A stretch of DNA of 23,770 nucleotides from Nymphaea colorata (GCF_008831285.2 NC_045140.1:29498108-29521877); one strand, 5' to 3'. Shown: positions 8,590-20,300, numbered from the stretch's first letter. Numbers and translations are program-made. The notes: generated from the sequence alone by a model not told the origin.

Positions 8590-9060
8590 CGAATGAAGAA
8601 CCCAGGGAGAAAGCACAGCCCCGGGTATTGCAGCAACGGTACAGAAGGCCACTTGAGGCGAGCCTCCACGGAGCTACTGCTGCAAGGGCGTCGCGGGCCG
8701 CGGGGTTGCTGCCGCAAGGGAAGCGGCCGGCTTCCGAGTGCCGGTCGCGAGTCACGAACTGGCCGGCGACGCTGTCGCCTGTCGGTTGCAGCGCTCTGCA
8801 GGAGGGATGCGATCAGGTCGGCCGCGGTGGTGGAGGTGCTGTCGACCGGACGTCAGGCGAATGACCGATCGGTCTCGGCCACAGGGAAGCAGAGGCACAA
8901 CCGCAAGAGTGGCACAGGGCGCGACCACCTGTCACGCGGGTGCTGCCTGAGGTGTCGTGACGACGAGGGGGGCTAAAACCACAAGGGCTAGCCGACCTGC
9001 CTGTCGCCGGAGTGGCTCGGCCACGTGCGTCGGTCTGGCCGACGGATGAAGGGCCAAGGC
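8590..9060 (-). repeat. GC-rich U5 segment with recurring short words (element 1)
   Basis: It starts with a block shared with element 2 (ttgcagcaacgg here, atgcagcaacgg there). It then carries many dispersed tgtcg/ctgctg words, such as gctgtcgcctgtcgg and gtgctgtcgacc. The frames at 8593-8976 and nearby show no recognisable domain. The matching segment in element 2 (13780-14440) has the same compositional style, so this looks like a structural or regulatory part of U5, not a gene. Confidence 0.4.
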
Positions 9061-11126
9061 GCGAGTGAAGCGCCGGCCTGGCACGGGAAAGCGGTGAGGC
9101 TATCCCGCGCGGTCTCCTAATCCTAACTAAGGCCGAGGATGGGCTAGGTGCGAGGGGGCTCTATAGGTGGCCGGTCTAGTCAAGATTGGCAAAGGCTGGG
9201 GTAGGCCGAAGGATCTTGAGTCTTAGGTGGGGAATACGGGTTACCTAACTAGAGGGAGGTTAACTTGGCTAGCCTAGGACGAGTCTAAGCTCACGGGAAT
9301 TGAGTCGCTTCGGACTCGGAGGTGGCCAAGGGTTTCTACTAAGGAGGTTGACTACAGGACCGAGTGATAGGTCCGGGTGAACTAGGTCAAGGAGGGACAC
9401 TCGAGTTAAGCTCGGGTCGTCTAGTTTCGGTCAACGAAGGAGGCTAGGTGGGGTGTTGACTTCCTAAGTAGACTAGGGTTCGGTCAACGTAAGCCTAGGT
9501 CAAAGTCGACAAGGGAGGGGGAGCCTAGGGTCGAGGCCGGCGCGAGAGGCTACCTAGTTAGGTGCGGTCAAAGGCTTGGCTGGTCGTGCCAAGGAAATGC
9601 GCCGGATACTTGACACGTGGCACGATGGAGGGCGAGGAAGGGACGCGATAAGGGAATGCGGCTAGGGTTTGCGAGCTGGAGGAGGGGGCAACGGAGAAGT
9701 GGCTGCGGCTGGGTGTTGCCGGAAATAGCACACGGTAGCGCGTTGGCGAGGGGGGGGGCGTTAGCGCGTGAAGGGCGCGTTAACGAGGAAAGGCCAGGTC
9801 GCGCCGGGTGAGGTGGCGCTCGCACAAGGGACCCGTGGGGCCAGCTGAGGGCGAGGTGGAGACTCGGGCTGATAACGTGGAGGCGATGACGAGCTGGATG
9901 CACGACACGTGGAGGATGGACGGCTGAGGGAGACTGCGACTAGGGTTGATACCACGAGGAAAAGAACACGAGAAAGGAAGGGAGGAATCACACACGGCTA
10001 GGGGATTAGCCAAATCAGGCCGCGCGTGATCCGAGGGGGACTGATTAGGATGAGACGCTCGGAGGTTGACACGTGGAGGAGTGAATCCGGAAGGGTTCTA
10101 TGATGGCGACACGTGGCTGGATGAAGGGTTGGGAGAGACTTACCTTAGAGTTGACGTCCGAGGTGGAAGGCTCGCGCGAGGAGGCGCCGGCGGCTAGGGT
10201 TCCAATGTTGAACCGAATGACCACGGTGCCCTTGCTGTCTGCTGCGGCCTTTGACTGCGACAGGGGCAAGGACGTCTTCTTCTCCAAGGGCAATGGAGGT
10301 CGCCGGAAATTGCAGCGGCGACTGGCTTAAACAGGATTCCGGCTGATTACCGGAATAGCTTCTCACCGTGGAAATACGCCCGAATTTACTTATCTCAATC
10401 CTTGCTTGATGGCGATTCCAATGGTGCTGGTCCTGGCTTGGTTTGCCGGCTGAATCTTCAGACTTGGGTGTCGGGAGCTTGCTGGACCTCTGTTTGTGCA
10501 GGAACACCCGAGAGCACCGAGGAGTCGATTGTAACTCCTTAACACCCCGGGGGTGCGATTTGGCCAAAGTCGTACCCGATAGATGGGAGAAGTCGAATAG
10601 GACTAAGACTGTTCCAAGGGAGGGACACCGTAGGACTGTGCTAAACTAACACTTCGGGTACACCGAGTATAAGCCTAGACCCCTAGGTGAGGCGCCCAAT
10701 GCCAACAGCCGAAGCCTAAACGAAATCACTCCAACTATCAAAGTACTAACCTTTTCACCGTCGTTAGAAAGCTGGACTGCAGCCTTCTTCTTCCCAATCG
10801 CTCGGCCGGTCTTTCAACTCTCCCGTGATCGAAGAGAAGGCACCGTTCGAGCTTTTTGCAGCTTCGATGAGGGAGCTTACCGTGGTCACGTCGGGAGGAT
10901 CACCACCGATGAGGAGGGCCTACCTTGCGCCTTTGTTACCTCGAGCCTTCGTCTACGCGGACGCCGGATCTCAAAGGGTATTCGGAAAAAACCTCTAAGG
11001 GACGGATTCTCCTACTCGAGTAGAGAATGCGAGAGCCTAGAGGGGGACCTCGAGAGGGGAGAGAGAGCCACACCGTGCAAAAATTCTTATTTCTCAAAAA
11101 GCATCCTTTACAAAGAGATCCAAAAG

Positions 11127-11134
11127 AATAAATA
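11127..11134 (-). promoter_or_regulatory. Proposed core promoter (TATA-like) driving element 1
   Basis: This is the 5' LTR copy of the TATTTATT box, in the sequence context shared with element 2. With a start some 25-35 nt downstream (near 11100), the transcript would run about 3.6 kb before the gag ATG at 7479. That length is the main reason to doubt or test this assignment. Confidence 0.5.
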
Positions 11135-11255
11135 CTAAGCCTACTCGGACCGGGTCACAAGTCGACCGGTTCCAATATCAAATCTGTATTTACAAGTGAG
11201 GGCGCTATCCCGCCCAGCTCTGGAGTTAAAGGGGTTAAGTTCGAATCCCCTTGGC

Positions 11256-11499
11256 GTGGAGCACAGCCCGCTCCACTAGGCACGCGCTAGACTTAACCCA
11301 CACAACTCGAAGGAAAACGCCTAAGTCTAAAACGACTAGGACTAGAAAACGGCTAAGCGCTACTCGCTAAAACTAAACCGCCCCTGAGCCTTGTGAGCCC
11401 AGGGTGGGGACCTCGTGCGGGAAGCCGCCCGCACTTCGGTGTTGGGTCAAGGGCTGGCCTACGTGACCAGTCATTCGCCTAAGGCTTCGAATCCTTAGG
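11256..11499 (-). other. Hairpin cluster, 5' LTR copy (element 1)
   Basis: Second copy of the structured block described at 2031-2274, at a constant offset of 9225. Here it lies upstream of the proposed TATA box and so would not be transcribed from it. Any RNA role would therefore come from the 3' LTR copy. Confidence 0.6.
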
Positions 11500-11707
11500 T
11501 GCCTCAAGGGTCTCAAACAAAGGAGCCTTATCGAGTTCTACCTTAGCTCGTTCGGGGTTTCCTACTACTAGTACCGGATCGCCTTGAGGTTCGGCCTCGC
11601 TTCTTATGCACTTGGACCTGGTTGCGCCACCCACTCCACCCTCTGCAACTGGTTGCAGTGCATCTTCAACCTCCCCAGGATGTGCGATATGCTTTTGCAG
11701 GGAGTGA

Positions 11708-11965
<258 letters not shown>

Positions 11966-12316
11966 TAACCACCAGCTCGGATCGACGGACTTGACACCCT
12001 TCGACCTTGCTGCCGTCCCTCGTGTGCCCTTTCTTCACTGCGAGCGGCCATTTTTTCTTGGTTCCGCGTGCTTCCGTAGCTGTCTTTTCAGCTTCTCCTG
12101 CGTCCGGTTTTGCCTGGGCCATTTGTAGTCCACGCGGTGCGACTGCCTTCTTCTCGGCCTCCGACTGCTGTCAAGGCCTTTGTTTGGCAGGTGCTATGCA
12201 ACGTGTCCTTCCCTGCCTGGCCCTCGGCCTGCAGTGCTCGCTGTTCCCCGACAGCGCCTGCGGTGTCCTTTGGGACCGGATCAGGTACACAAGTGGATTC
12301 ACGAATGGTCTGGAAC

Positions 12317-12383
12317 ATTTATGGTAGACTAGGTGATTTTCGCGTTAGCCCCTTTTACCCGGGAGCGATCGCCCAAATCACCT
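12317..12383 (+). repeat. Spacer repeat copy B with 9-bp inverted-repeat ends
   Basis: Diverged second copy of the 11894-11959 motif. Here aggtgattt (12331-12339) and aaatcacct (12375-12383) form a perfect 9-bp inverted repeat, longer than in copy A. The retained pairing suggests a folded precursor RNA or a duplicated promoter/terminator-type spacer element, but the role is unknown. Confidence 0.65.
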
Positions 12384-13024
12384 GCGTAGGAGATTGATGC
12401 TCGGTTTGACGGATCCCCGTTGCCTTTGCTGTTTGCGTCTTGCTTGTTTTTATCGGTTGTTCCACGACGGTTCGGTTTGATCGAGAATCTATCTCGCGTT
12501 TCAACATTATGCGCCTCCCAAGTTCCGCTTGTCCGCATGGCTATGCCGGCGTGAAGGCGGCCGTTGGGAAGCGCCTGATGTCTTGGCGCATGAGTGGCGT
12601 TGGCTGCGTCTCCCATCGGCGTCATGGCTGTTTTGGTTTGCCATGAACCGTTTGGGTGATGTGCTTGTTATATTGGTGTGGTTGACGCTAAGTTTGTTTT
12701 GCCCCTACGTTTGGTCTCTGTATTGCTGCCGCTTTGGTGGAACGCCGTCTTGTTAAGGACATTAACGCAGCCCATCCGCATGGTGTGCGGAGGGCTTGGG
12801 CGTGCGGCTTTTGGCCTCTCAGCTTTTGTGCTGATCGTTGGTTATTTCTGTCGTTACGTCGGCTTTATGGATTCTCAGTACGTTTCGGGCGCCGGTGGGC
12901 AGTTTTTTAATGCTGTTCTTCCTAAAACGTCGTCCGCAGTGATGTCAAAAACGAAACGATGATTGACCGTCGGTAGCTATCGGTTCTTTTGTGGCCGGGG
13001 CCTCTGACGTTGTCGATGTGTTGC

Positions 13025-13225
13025 TACCTGGTTGATCCTGCCAGTAGTCATATGCTTGTCTCAAAGATTAAGCCATGCATGTGTAAGTATGAACTAATTC
13101 AGACTGTGAAACTGCGAATGGCTCATTGAATCAGTTATAGTTTGTTTGATGGTATTTGCTACTCGGATAACCGTAGTAAAGCTAGAGCTAATACGTGCAC
13201 CACACCCCGACTTCTGGAAGGGTCG
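13025..13225 (+). rRNA. 18S rRNA, 5' end only, interrupted by element 2
   Basis: It starts TACCTGGTTGATCCTGCCAG, the near-universal start of eukaryotic small-subunit rRNA, and follows the plant sequence closely to the cttctggaaggg motif. It is then broken at 13226 by the LTR terminus of element 2. Only about 201 of an expected ~1800 bases are present; the rest should resume beyond the far LTR outside the window. Compared with the sequence I recall for seed plants, it has ATTGAATCAG where ATTAAATCAG is usual (13125-13134) and GTAAAGC where GTAATTC is usual (13176-13182). This copy cannot make functional 18S rRNA as it stands. Confidence 0.95.
13221..13225. repeat. Candidate target-site duplication, left side of element 2
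   Basis: GGTCG lies immediately outside the TGTTAGGACC terminus of element 2, within 18S sequence. Ty3/Gypsy integration usually duplicates 5 bp. The partner copy would lie beyond the right edge of the window. Confidence 0.4.
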
Positions 13226-13779
13226 TGTTAGGACCACTCCTGCTAGAACTAGAATTTCCTAACCAAGAGCGACCTACCTTCCCAGGTCTCTTGAGTGCTA
13301 CTCAAAAACCGAAAATTCCTAAGACAATTAATTACAACACTTCTACCCGGCCGGATAGACCCCGGCGCAAAAACCCTTAGGACAGAAGATTCAGGTGCGG
13401 AATACCCTTATTCCCAAATCCTAACTACGGGCAGACCTAAGACAAACACTACAAGGGTTGACGCGGCTTTTACAATCGTAAGCGATACAAGAATTCACTC
13501 GTCTCACTCAACAAACCACTCAACCAAACACACAAGACGAACGAGCAAACCACGCCCAACAATAAGCAAATGGGTACGGTCGGCTCCTTGTGGTCGTGTC
13601 TCGGGCAGCTGGCCCTTGAGGTACCACGGCAGGGAGCTAGGCCGAAGCCTTGGGCTAAAACAATAACTAAAACAAACTAAATGGAATCCTAAAACCGAAA
13701 GCACAACACCCTCCCCGGAATCTACAAGTGAGCTAAGGTGTTACCGGCCAAGGGCTAGCCTTGGCTGAGCCGGAACAAC

Positions 13780-14440
13780 CGCGGGGTGAAGACCAAACCC
13801 CGGGCAATGCAGCAACGGGCCGGCGAGAAGCGCGCGGCCTGGACAGCCTCCTGCTGTCGGACGAGTAGACAGACGTTGCCTGGAACAGTAGCCTGCTGCC
13901 GAGCAAAGACGGTCACGCGAGGAACAGAGACAGCCACCTGCTGTCGAGAATCACCTCCGGACGCGCGGCCGTGAAGGACACGGGCTAGCTGTCGGATGCG
14001 GCCGGCTGACGAGTGGCCGAGAGGACAGCAAACTGCGGTCGGGCACAGACTGACGGACGAGACCTGACTGTCGAGTGCAGACCTACGGTAGCAGCGGCAA
14101 AAACAAAGGCGAGTCGCTGTCGCCTTGGACGCCGGAAGAGCAGCGACTGGATGTCGCCGAGGCGCTGGCGCGTTGCCGCTTGCAAACTGAAGACAGGTCG
14201 GCGGGGGAAGGTCGACTGGGCAGCCACCTGCTGCCTGGAGCCGAGAGGAGAGGGCGACCGACTGTCGCCGCTAGGCTGGACAGAAGCCGCGGACAAGACG
14301 AGGGGGGCGAAAGCCGAGTTCGGCAGTGCCTACCTGCCTATTCTCCGAATGGCTCAGCCACGGACGCCGGCAGGAAACCCGACGATGGAGAGCGCAGCCG
14401 AGGTGCTGGCCGAGGACTGCTAGCGGTGCGCTAGCGTCGC
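13780..14440 (-). repeat. GC-rich U5 segment with recurring ctgctgtcg-type words (element 2)
   Basis: It begins with a block shared with element 1 (gcagcaacgg) and contains repeated words: ctgctgtcgg 13851-13860, ctgctgccga 13893-13902, ctgctgtcga 13938-13947, plus gctgtcgga, gactgtcg and gctgtcgcc further on. The spacing is irregular, so this is not a simple satellite. Frames such as 14013-14423 show no recognisable domain. It recurs at 22909-23568. Confidence 0.4.
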
Positions 14441-14559
14441 CGACTGAACCTAGTCCCTAGCTACGGCAGGGCTGGGCTTGGACTGGCGGGGCTCTACAGG
14501 TAGAACAGTCAAGATAAGAGGGCTCGGGCTGGGGTAGGCCGAGAGTCAACAGGGCTTAG

Positions 14560-14935
14560 GTTCGATAGGGAGGTTAACCTAGCTAAAGGGTAGGTTAGGC
14601 CGAGAGCTAGAACTAGAGAGAGTGAGGTTAAGGGTAAGCTCGGTCGAGGAACTTAGGCACTTGGGTGAGCTGGGGTAGATCGAGGCTGGGCTCGGTTGGG
14701 GGTAAGTGAGCTGGGTCACTCGAGCTAGACTCGAGTCAACTAGGTTAGTCCTAGCTGGGCTCGGGTTGACCGAGTTCCTAGGGATGAGGATGAGTTAGGT
14801 CAAAGGAGCTCAAGTCAACTAAGAAGAAATCGACTAGGTGAGCTGGGTTCGGTCAAAGTCAAACTAGGTTGGGTTTGACTAATGCACCTAGGTAGGGTTG
14901 GGGGCTAAGTCAAGTTGACTTAGAATTAGGCTCGA
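14560..14935. repeat. W-box-rich degenerate repeat, element 2 LTR
   Basis: It is composed of variants of ctaggt, gagctgggt and ggtcaa. Nine TTGAC/GTCAA cores fall within 14735-14919: at 14735, 14766, 14799, 14814, 14852, 14858, 14875, 14909 and 14915. Chance expectation on both strands is below one. It matches in character and relative position the 1-345 tract of element 1. Confidence 0.5.
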
Positions 14936-15093
14936 GCTAAGAGGACTCCCTGGAACTAAAAGACTAAGTACTCGAGTGGGTCCCTCGAGCAAGGAGATGA
15001 TGACACGTCAAAAGATGGAGGGTCACGGAAGAGAACGGTTGAAGATAGTGGGGAGCTTGGCTGGGGTGTTCTCGTGACTAAAGGAGATGAGGA

Positions 15094-15522
15094 CACGTGT
15101 AAGATCTACGGTGGAGAAGGGACTGGGAGTGGGAATGGATCTGAACGTGATTAAGGCCAGGTGCGAGTCTAAGGGGACTTGCGCTACAAACGAGGAAAAG
15201 TGGGGCGCGAGAGAGGGGAGTGGCACACAAAATGAGGGATGTGAAGGATGAGGTGGCGAGCTATGAGGAGCTGGTGGAAAAGATGATATGCGAGCTGGAA
15301 GGGAGCTGGGTCGTGGGCAGAGAGATGCTGCCACGTGGCCAGATGAAAGGCTGTGGTTCCTTGCGAGTGGGGCTGAAGACTTGGACAACCCAAGTGGAGG
15401 ACGAGGTGGCGTCTAGTGCTCCTAAAGCTAAGGAACGTGTAGGATAACTGGTTTTCGGGTAAGGGACACGATGGGCCAGGTGGGACACGAGCTGGGAAGG
15501 ATGATTGGATGGCTGACACGTG
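15094..15522. promoter_or_regulatory. G-box (CACGTG) cluster in the element 2 LTR
   Basis: CACGTG occurs at 15094-15099, 15332-15337 and 15517-15522, two of them as GACACGTGT; a near-match GACACGTCA lies at 15002. It occupies the same place relative to the W-box tract as the cluster in element 1. Confidence 0.45.
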
Positions 15523-16608
15523 TACAGAAGGACGGTGAGGATTGAACTTACCTGATCCGAGTTGACTTCACGTAGGCTCGCACCGAGTGAGGAAGACCGG
15601 CCTGGTTTGAGTGATCTCACGCCAATGACCAGTACGCCCCTTCAAGCTTCTTGAAAACTTCAACTCGCCAAGGGCAGGGTGGTCCTATGCCACCGGAATC
15701 TTGAGAACACGCCGGAAGTTGCAGGATACACCGGAAGACAGCAGAATTCCGGCGAGAAAGCGATCTAACTATCCAGCCGTGCGTTTTCACCCGAACGTGG
15801 GTATATTGGAGCGCTTGATTGGGCGATTCCAATGAACTCGTACAGATGATATTTCTACGGTTAAATCTTCATTTACAGGGAGTTTTAACCTGCTGGACCA
15901 GAGAACAAGAGGTAGGACAGAACTCGAATTTCCCTTCAAGAAAGTCCGGTCGCATCCACTCTCTCGTTCTTCTCTTGGTGGCTACGTTAACTCGAAAATT
16001 CACGGCATTTCTTCACGAAGATCCTTGGATAATCTAAGACAGATTTTAATGCTCGACACAGACCTTCCTCACGGGTTGACCGCGAAGAAGACCTCGTGTA
16101 TTAGCGTATTCTGTCCTAGATTAACCGCCAATCAACAAGAAGAAAACCGAGAATCGAAGGAAAACAATTTAGCAGTCGTTGCTGAATTCTAATCCGAATT
16201 CAGCCTTCCCTTTAGCAAAATCAGACTCTCAACTTCACCGGGGTTGTGAAGAAGGCACCAACCTTGCTGGAATTGCAGTTCAAGAGGGGAATCAGCCGTG
16301 GACGAGGGAGGGATTGCCGCCGGTAGGGAGGAATCCGCCGCAAGCCGTCGTGCTTTGAGTTCACCACCGGAATATCTCCGATGCCCGAAGCTTTGCTGGA
16401 ATTAGGAAGCGTCACAGGCCAAGGGGACGCGAGGGGATGAGAGGCACCGCAGATTTCACCATGTGAAACTCGATGGCTGACGAAGAGGATGAAGAACTCG
16501 CCTCTAGACCGAGGGAGAGAAAGACAACCTCACGAGGAGGAGAGAGATTGCAAACCTTGCAAATGCTTTCTTAGTTCAATATTCGATACAAACTCTAAGA
16601 TCCAAAAC

Positions 16609-16617
16609 AATATATAC
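16609..16617 (-). promoter_or_regulatory. TATA box, element 2 LTR
   Basis: In the element's sense it reads GTATATATT inside CATGTATATATTGTTTTGG. It aligns with the TATTTATT box of element 1 and shares TTTTGGATCT just downstream. The position leaves a U3 of about 0.6 kb and an R-U5 of about 3.36 kb. Confidence 0.6.
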
Positions 16618-16681
16618 ATGTCCTAATTGAACGAGTCTACAATCCAGATCTCGTTCTCTACCCACAATCCAAATCCATATT

Positions 16682-16929
16682 GCCAAGCACAACCCGCTTG
16701 GCTAGGTCCTTATTTCAAAACCCAACGAAAGCAAACCTATTTGCTTAACAAAAAACACTTAAACTAGACTCGGGCCTAATGCCCAACTCGTAAACAAAAG
16801 GGTTAAACCCCTGAGCCTTGTGAGCCCAGGGTGGGGACCTCGTGAGGGGACCCGCCCTCACTTCGGTTGACTAGACCAAGAGCTCGGTCTGGTTTGACCG
16901 AGCCATTTGCCTAAGACCTTGGTCTTTGG
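16682..16929 (-). other. Conserved hairpin cluster in U3 (element 2)
   Basis: Stems: 16682-16688 with 16696-16702 (gccaagc/gcttggc, loop acaaccc); the 37-nt block at 16808-16844, identical to 2156-2192; 16842-16848 with 16855-16861 (gtgaggg/ccctcac); gctcggtc with gaccgagc around 16882-16903 (8 bp); and 16910-16918 with 16921-16929 (8 of 9 paired). Order and spacing parallel element 1. Three pairs in the first stem and one in the gtgnggg stem differ from element 1 on both sides, so pairing is kept. Here the stop codon (16965-16967) lies about 36 nt before the block in the element's sense. Confidence 0.7.
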
Positions 16930-16964
16930 CTAGCCTCAAGGGACATAAGACCGGACTCACTTGG

Positions 16965-17333
16965 TTAAGACTCTACTAGCTTAGTGAGACCTACTCTAGA
17001 ATCACAATCACCCTGAGACGTACCCAGTTCAAGCACCGTCTTGGCTTCAGCTGCTCCTCCCGCTCCTCCCACTGCAACTGACGCTGGTGCAGAATCCTTC
17101 TCCTTGGGACTTACCTGCGCGAGCTGAAGAGAACGCGCCCAAATCTCTGACGCCTTCCTCTTACGCCGACTGGGTTCGGCCTGCTCTGCCTCCATCTGCA
17201 CGGGACCTGGAAATTGGTCCGTAACAGATTCCCCCTCCCTACTTTGCGCTTGTCCTCGAGCGCTAGAAGAGGGGAAACGGTGAATGATCGTCCCGAATTC
17301 CTCCAAGAAGTACCCCTGTCGGGTCCCTCCCAT
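16965..17333 (-). pseudogene. Chromodomain end and LTR-encoded C-terminal tail (element 2, shifted frame)
   Basis: The true coding part begins after the frame break near 17303: EEFGTIIHRFP, the end of the chromodomain, then REGESVT across the polypurine tract and LTR border. About 86 residues of tail follow inside the LTR. The tail keeps EPSRRKRKASEIWARSLQ (17124-17177), matching [18 protein letters not shown] in element 1, while the rest of the tail is poorly conserved. The ATG at 17333 is out of frame with the upstream protein and probably not a real start. Confidence 0.75.
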
Positions 17334-20300
17334 TCTACGAGCACCTCGTGCCTGGTTCTCCCTTGCCGCTGTACATACCTGTGTTTGAGAATACGGTAGG
17401 GAGTTGGCAAACTATCCGGGACTTGCTCGATCAAAGTAGGTACATCACCCTGATGAGGCTTAAGCCTGGTGACGTGAAAGACTGGATGTACCAACGCTGT
17501 TCTTGGAAGGCCAAGTCTGTACGCAGCCTTCCCTATCTTCTGAATCACCGGATAGGGTCCATAATATCGAGGTAGCAACTTCGAATAGGGCTGACCCATC
17601 AAGGACTTTTGCTTAAGAGGCAACCTCTTAAGCCACACATAGTCTCCCACCTGAAACTCCCGGTCCTTCCTTCCCTTATCGTACACTTGCTTCATACGAT
17701 TTTGCGCCTTGACGATGTTTTCCTTGAGAGATTCTAAGACCTCTTCTCTGGTGCGCAACTCACAATCTACTGCATCATCTTCCGCAGTTCCTCCTTCATA
17801 CCTTGGTATTGATGGGGGTGGAAATCCATATACACCCTCGTAAGGGGTGATGCCAGTAGACGAGTGAAGACTCGTGTTGTACGACCATTCTGCCCAAGGC
17901 AGATACGTAACCCATGTTGATGGTCGTTCTCCTGCGAAGCAACGGAGATAAGTCTCCAAGGACCGGTTGACAATTTCACTTTGCCCATCTGTTTGTGGGT
18001 GGTGAGCAGTACTAAAGTTTAACGTCGTACCCATATTCTTCATGTACTCCTGCCAGAATGCACTCAGAAAGATGGAGTCTCTGTCACAGACGACGGACTG
18101 TGGCATTCCATGCAGTTTCCCGATATACTCTTGGTAGACGTTGGCCACTAGTGGCCCTTGATACAACCTCGGCAAGGGGGCGAAGTGACTATACTTCGTG
18201 AGCCGATCCACGACAACTAAGACTGCCTCTTTCCCTTCTGATCGAGGCATGGCGTCGATGAAGTCCATCGTGACATCAGTCCACGGCTTGGTTGGTATAG
18301 GCAGAGGGTTCAAATGACCAGGAGGCTTGATGGCCTCGTACTTCTCCCTCTGGCAGACTATACACTTCTTGACGTAGTTTTGCACTTCTGCCTTTATTCC
18401 TCGCCACCAAAATTGGGCCTTTATTCGCGCAAGGGTCTTAGCGACCCCTTCATGACCCGCTGCGGGGGTGTCATGAAAATGCTGCAGGAGTTCCTGCCTT
18501 AGCCCAGAGTTAGGAGGGACTACAGCCTTGTCCTTCCTATACAGAAGATTTCCTTTGACTGAATACAAAGGAATGGATCCGGGGTTCTGTTGAACCGAAG
18601 TCTTGATTAGCCTTAATGACTGGTCATCATGTTGATCCTGGGCTAATCTCGTCCAAATGTCCGTCTCCACCACAGACAAAGTCATCAACTGTTCAGTGAG
18701 GCGGGAAAGAGAATCCGCCGCCTTGTTCTCAGGACCCTTCTTGTACTCGATTTCAAAGTCATACCCCAAGAGCTTCGCTAGCCATCTCTGTTGAGTGGGG
18801 GTGGACACACGTTGTTTCAACATGTACTTCAGGCTGTTTTGATCGGTCCTGACGATAAACTTGCGTCCAATCAAGTATGGACGCCACTTTTCCACCGCGA
18901 TTACGATTGCAAGCAACTCCTTCTCATATGTGGAGAGGGGCTTGGCCCGGCTAGTCAAGGCCTTGGACATATACGCGATGGGATGACCATCTTGTCCTAG
19001 TACTGCTCCGACGCCGACTTCACACGCATCTGTTTCAATAGTGAAAGTCTTTGAGAAATCGGGTAGAGTTAGTACTGGGGCGGTCATTAGAGCTGCTTTC
19101 AGCTTGTCAAAAGCAACTCTCGACTTCTCAGTCCAAGAGAAGGCTCCTTTCTTCAGCATCTGGGTGAGGGGCTGGGCAATAATGCCATATCCCTGGATGA
19201 ATCTCCTGTAGTACCCAGTTAATCCGAGGAATCCTCTTAGACCTTTGAGGTCCTTGGGCAGAGGCCATTTCTCCATGGCGTGCAACTTTTCGGGGTCTGC
19301 CCGAACCCCTTCTCGGGACACGATGTGTCCGAGATATCCAATGGAAGATTGTCCAAAACTGCATTTGGACATCTTCGCAAAGAGCTGGTGCTCCTGAAGA
19401 ATACCTAGAGTTATTTCCAGGTGCCTCTTGTGTTGCTCCTCGTCCTTACTATAGATGAGTATGTCATCGAAAAATACGAGGATGAAGTCTCTGAGATGGG
19501 CTCTAAACACATCATTCATACACCGCTGGAATGTAGCCGGTGCATTTGTCAGTCCAAAAGGCATTACGAGAAATTCATAATGCCCGTCATGCGTTCTGAA
19601 CGCTGTCTTCAAGACGTCTTTATCGAACATTCTGATTTGATGATAGCCGGCTCTGAGATCAATCTTGGAAAATACTGTGGCGCCGGCCAATTCGTCTAAC
19701 AACTCATCAATAACTGGTATGGGGTGCCGATCCTTAACGGTCACCTCATTCAGCGCCCTGTAATCAATACAGAATCGCCAAGTGTTGTCCTTCTTCTTCA
19801 CTAAGAGAACTGGTGAAGAAAAAGGGCTGCAACTAGGCCTAATGATTCCGCTCTCCAACATTTCTTTCACAAGGCGCTCGATCTCCGCCTTCTGGCTGTG
19901 CCCATACCTATATGGCCTGACGTTGACAGGCTCCGCACCATGTGCGAGGACGATGCGATGATCATATGCCCGTTTAGGCGGTAAGCCTTTGGGCTCATCA
20001 AAAATGGCTGGAAATTGGTCTAGGACCAATTGAATGCTTGGTGGAATTGGTTCTTCCACCTTATCTTCAGATACCGGTACATCCGTAGCCAATGTGAGTA
20101 CCCAACAAGCGGGTTGTTCATGTTGGATGGACCGCAATGCTGCCTTGGGACGCGTGGAGCTGGCGAGTCCCTGAAGAGTGATCGATTCCCCTTCTCCGTC
20201 TGGGATGAACGTCATGGCAAAGTTCTTCACATCCCAACGAATATCCTTCCAAGTTAGGAACCAAGGCATTCCTAAAATCAAGTCGACTCCGTCTAATGGA

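Larger units (their letters stand above)
13226..17226 (-). repeat. Element 2 3' LTR, complete, 4001 bp
   Basis: It runs from TGTTAGGACC to GGTCCGTAACA on +, with TGTTA/TAACA ends. It contains, from the inner end, the last ~86 codons of the polyprotein (16965-17226), the hairpin cluster (16682-16929), a TATA-like box (16609-16617), and about 1 kb (15540-16560) without recognised content except a short block shared with element 1 (gattccaatg near 15826). Further out come G-boxes (15094, 15332, 15517), a W-box-rich tract (14560-14935) and a GC-rich segment (13780-14440). The outer 1416 bp recur at 22355-23770. I see no convincing independent gene in it. Confidence 0.95.

Noticed and set aside
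8593-8976. 127-codon open frame on + in U5
   Set aside because: Arg/Gly-rich composition expected from GC-rich DNA, overlapping frames on the same strand, and no homologue in element 2.
12007-12962. Open frames in the ribosomal spacer (up to 106 codons)
   Set aside because: They overlap one another in several frames, have biased composition, and lie directly upstream of 18S, where transcribed spacer is expected.
14013-14423. 136-codon open frame on + in the element 2 LTR
   Set aside because: The second LTR copy breaks this frame through a one-base difference in a G run, several frames are open together, and no domain is visible.
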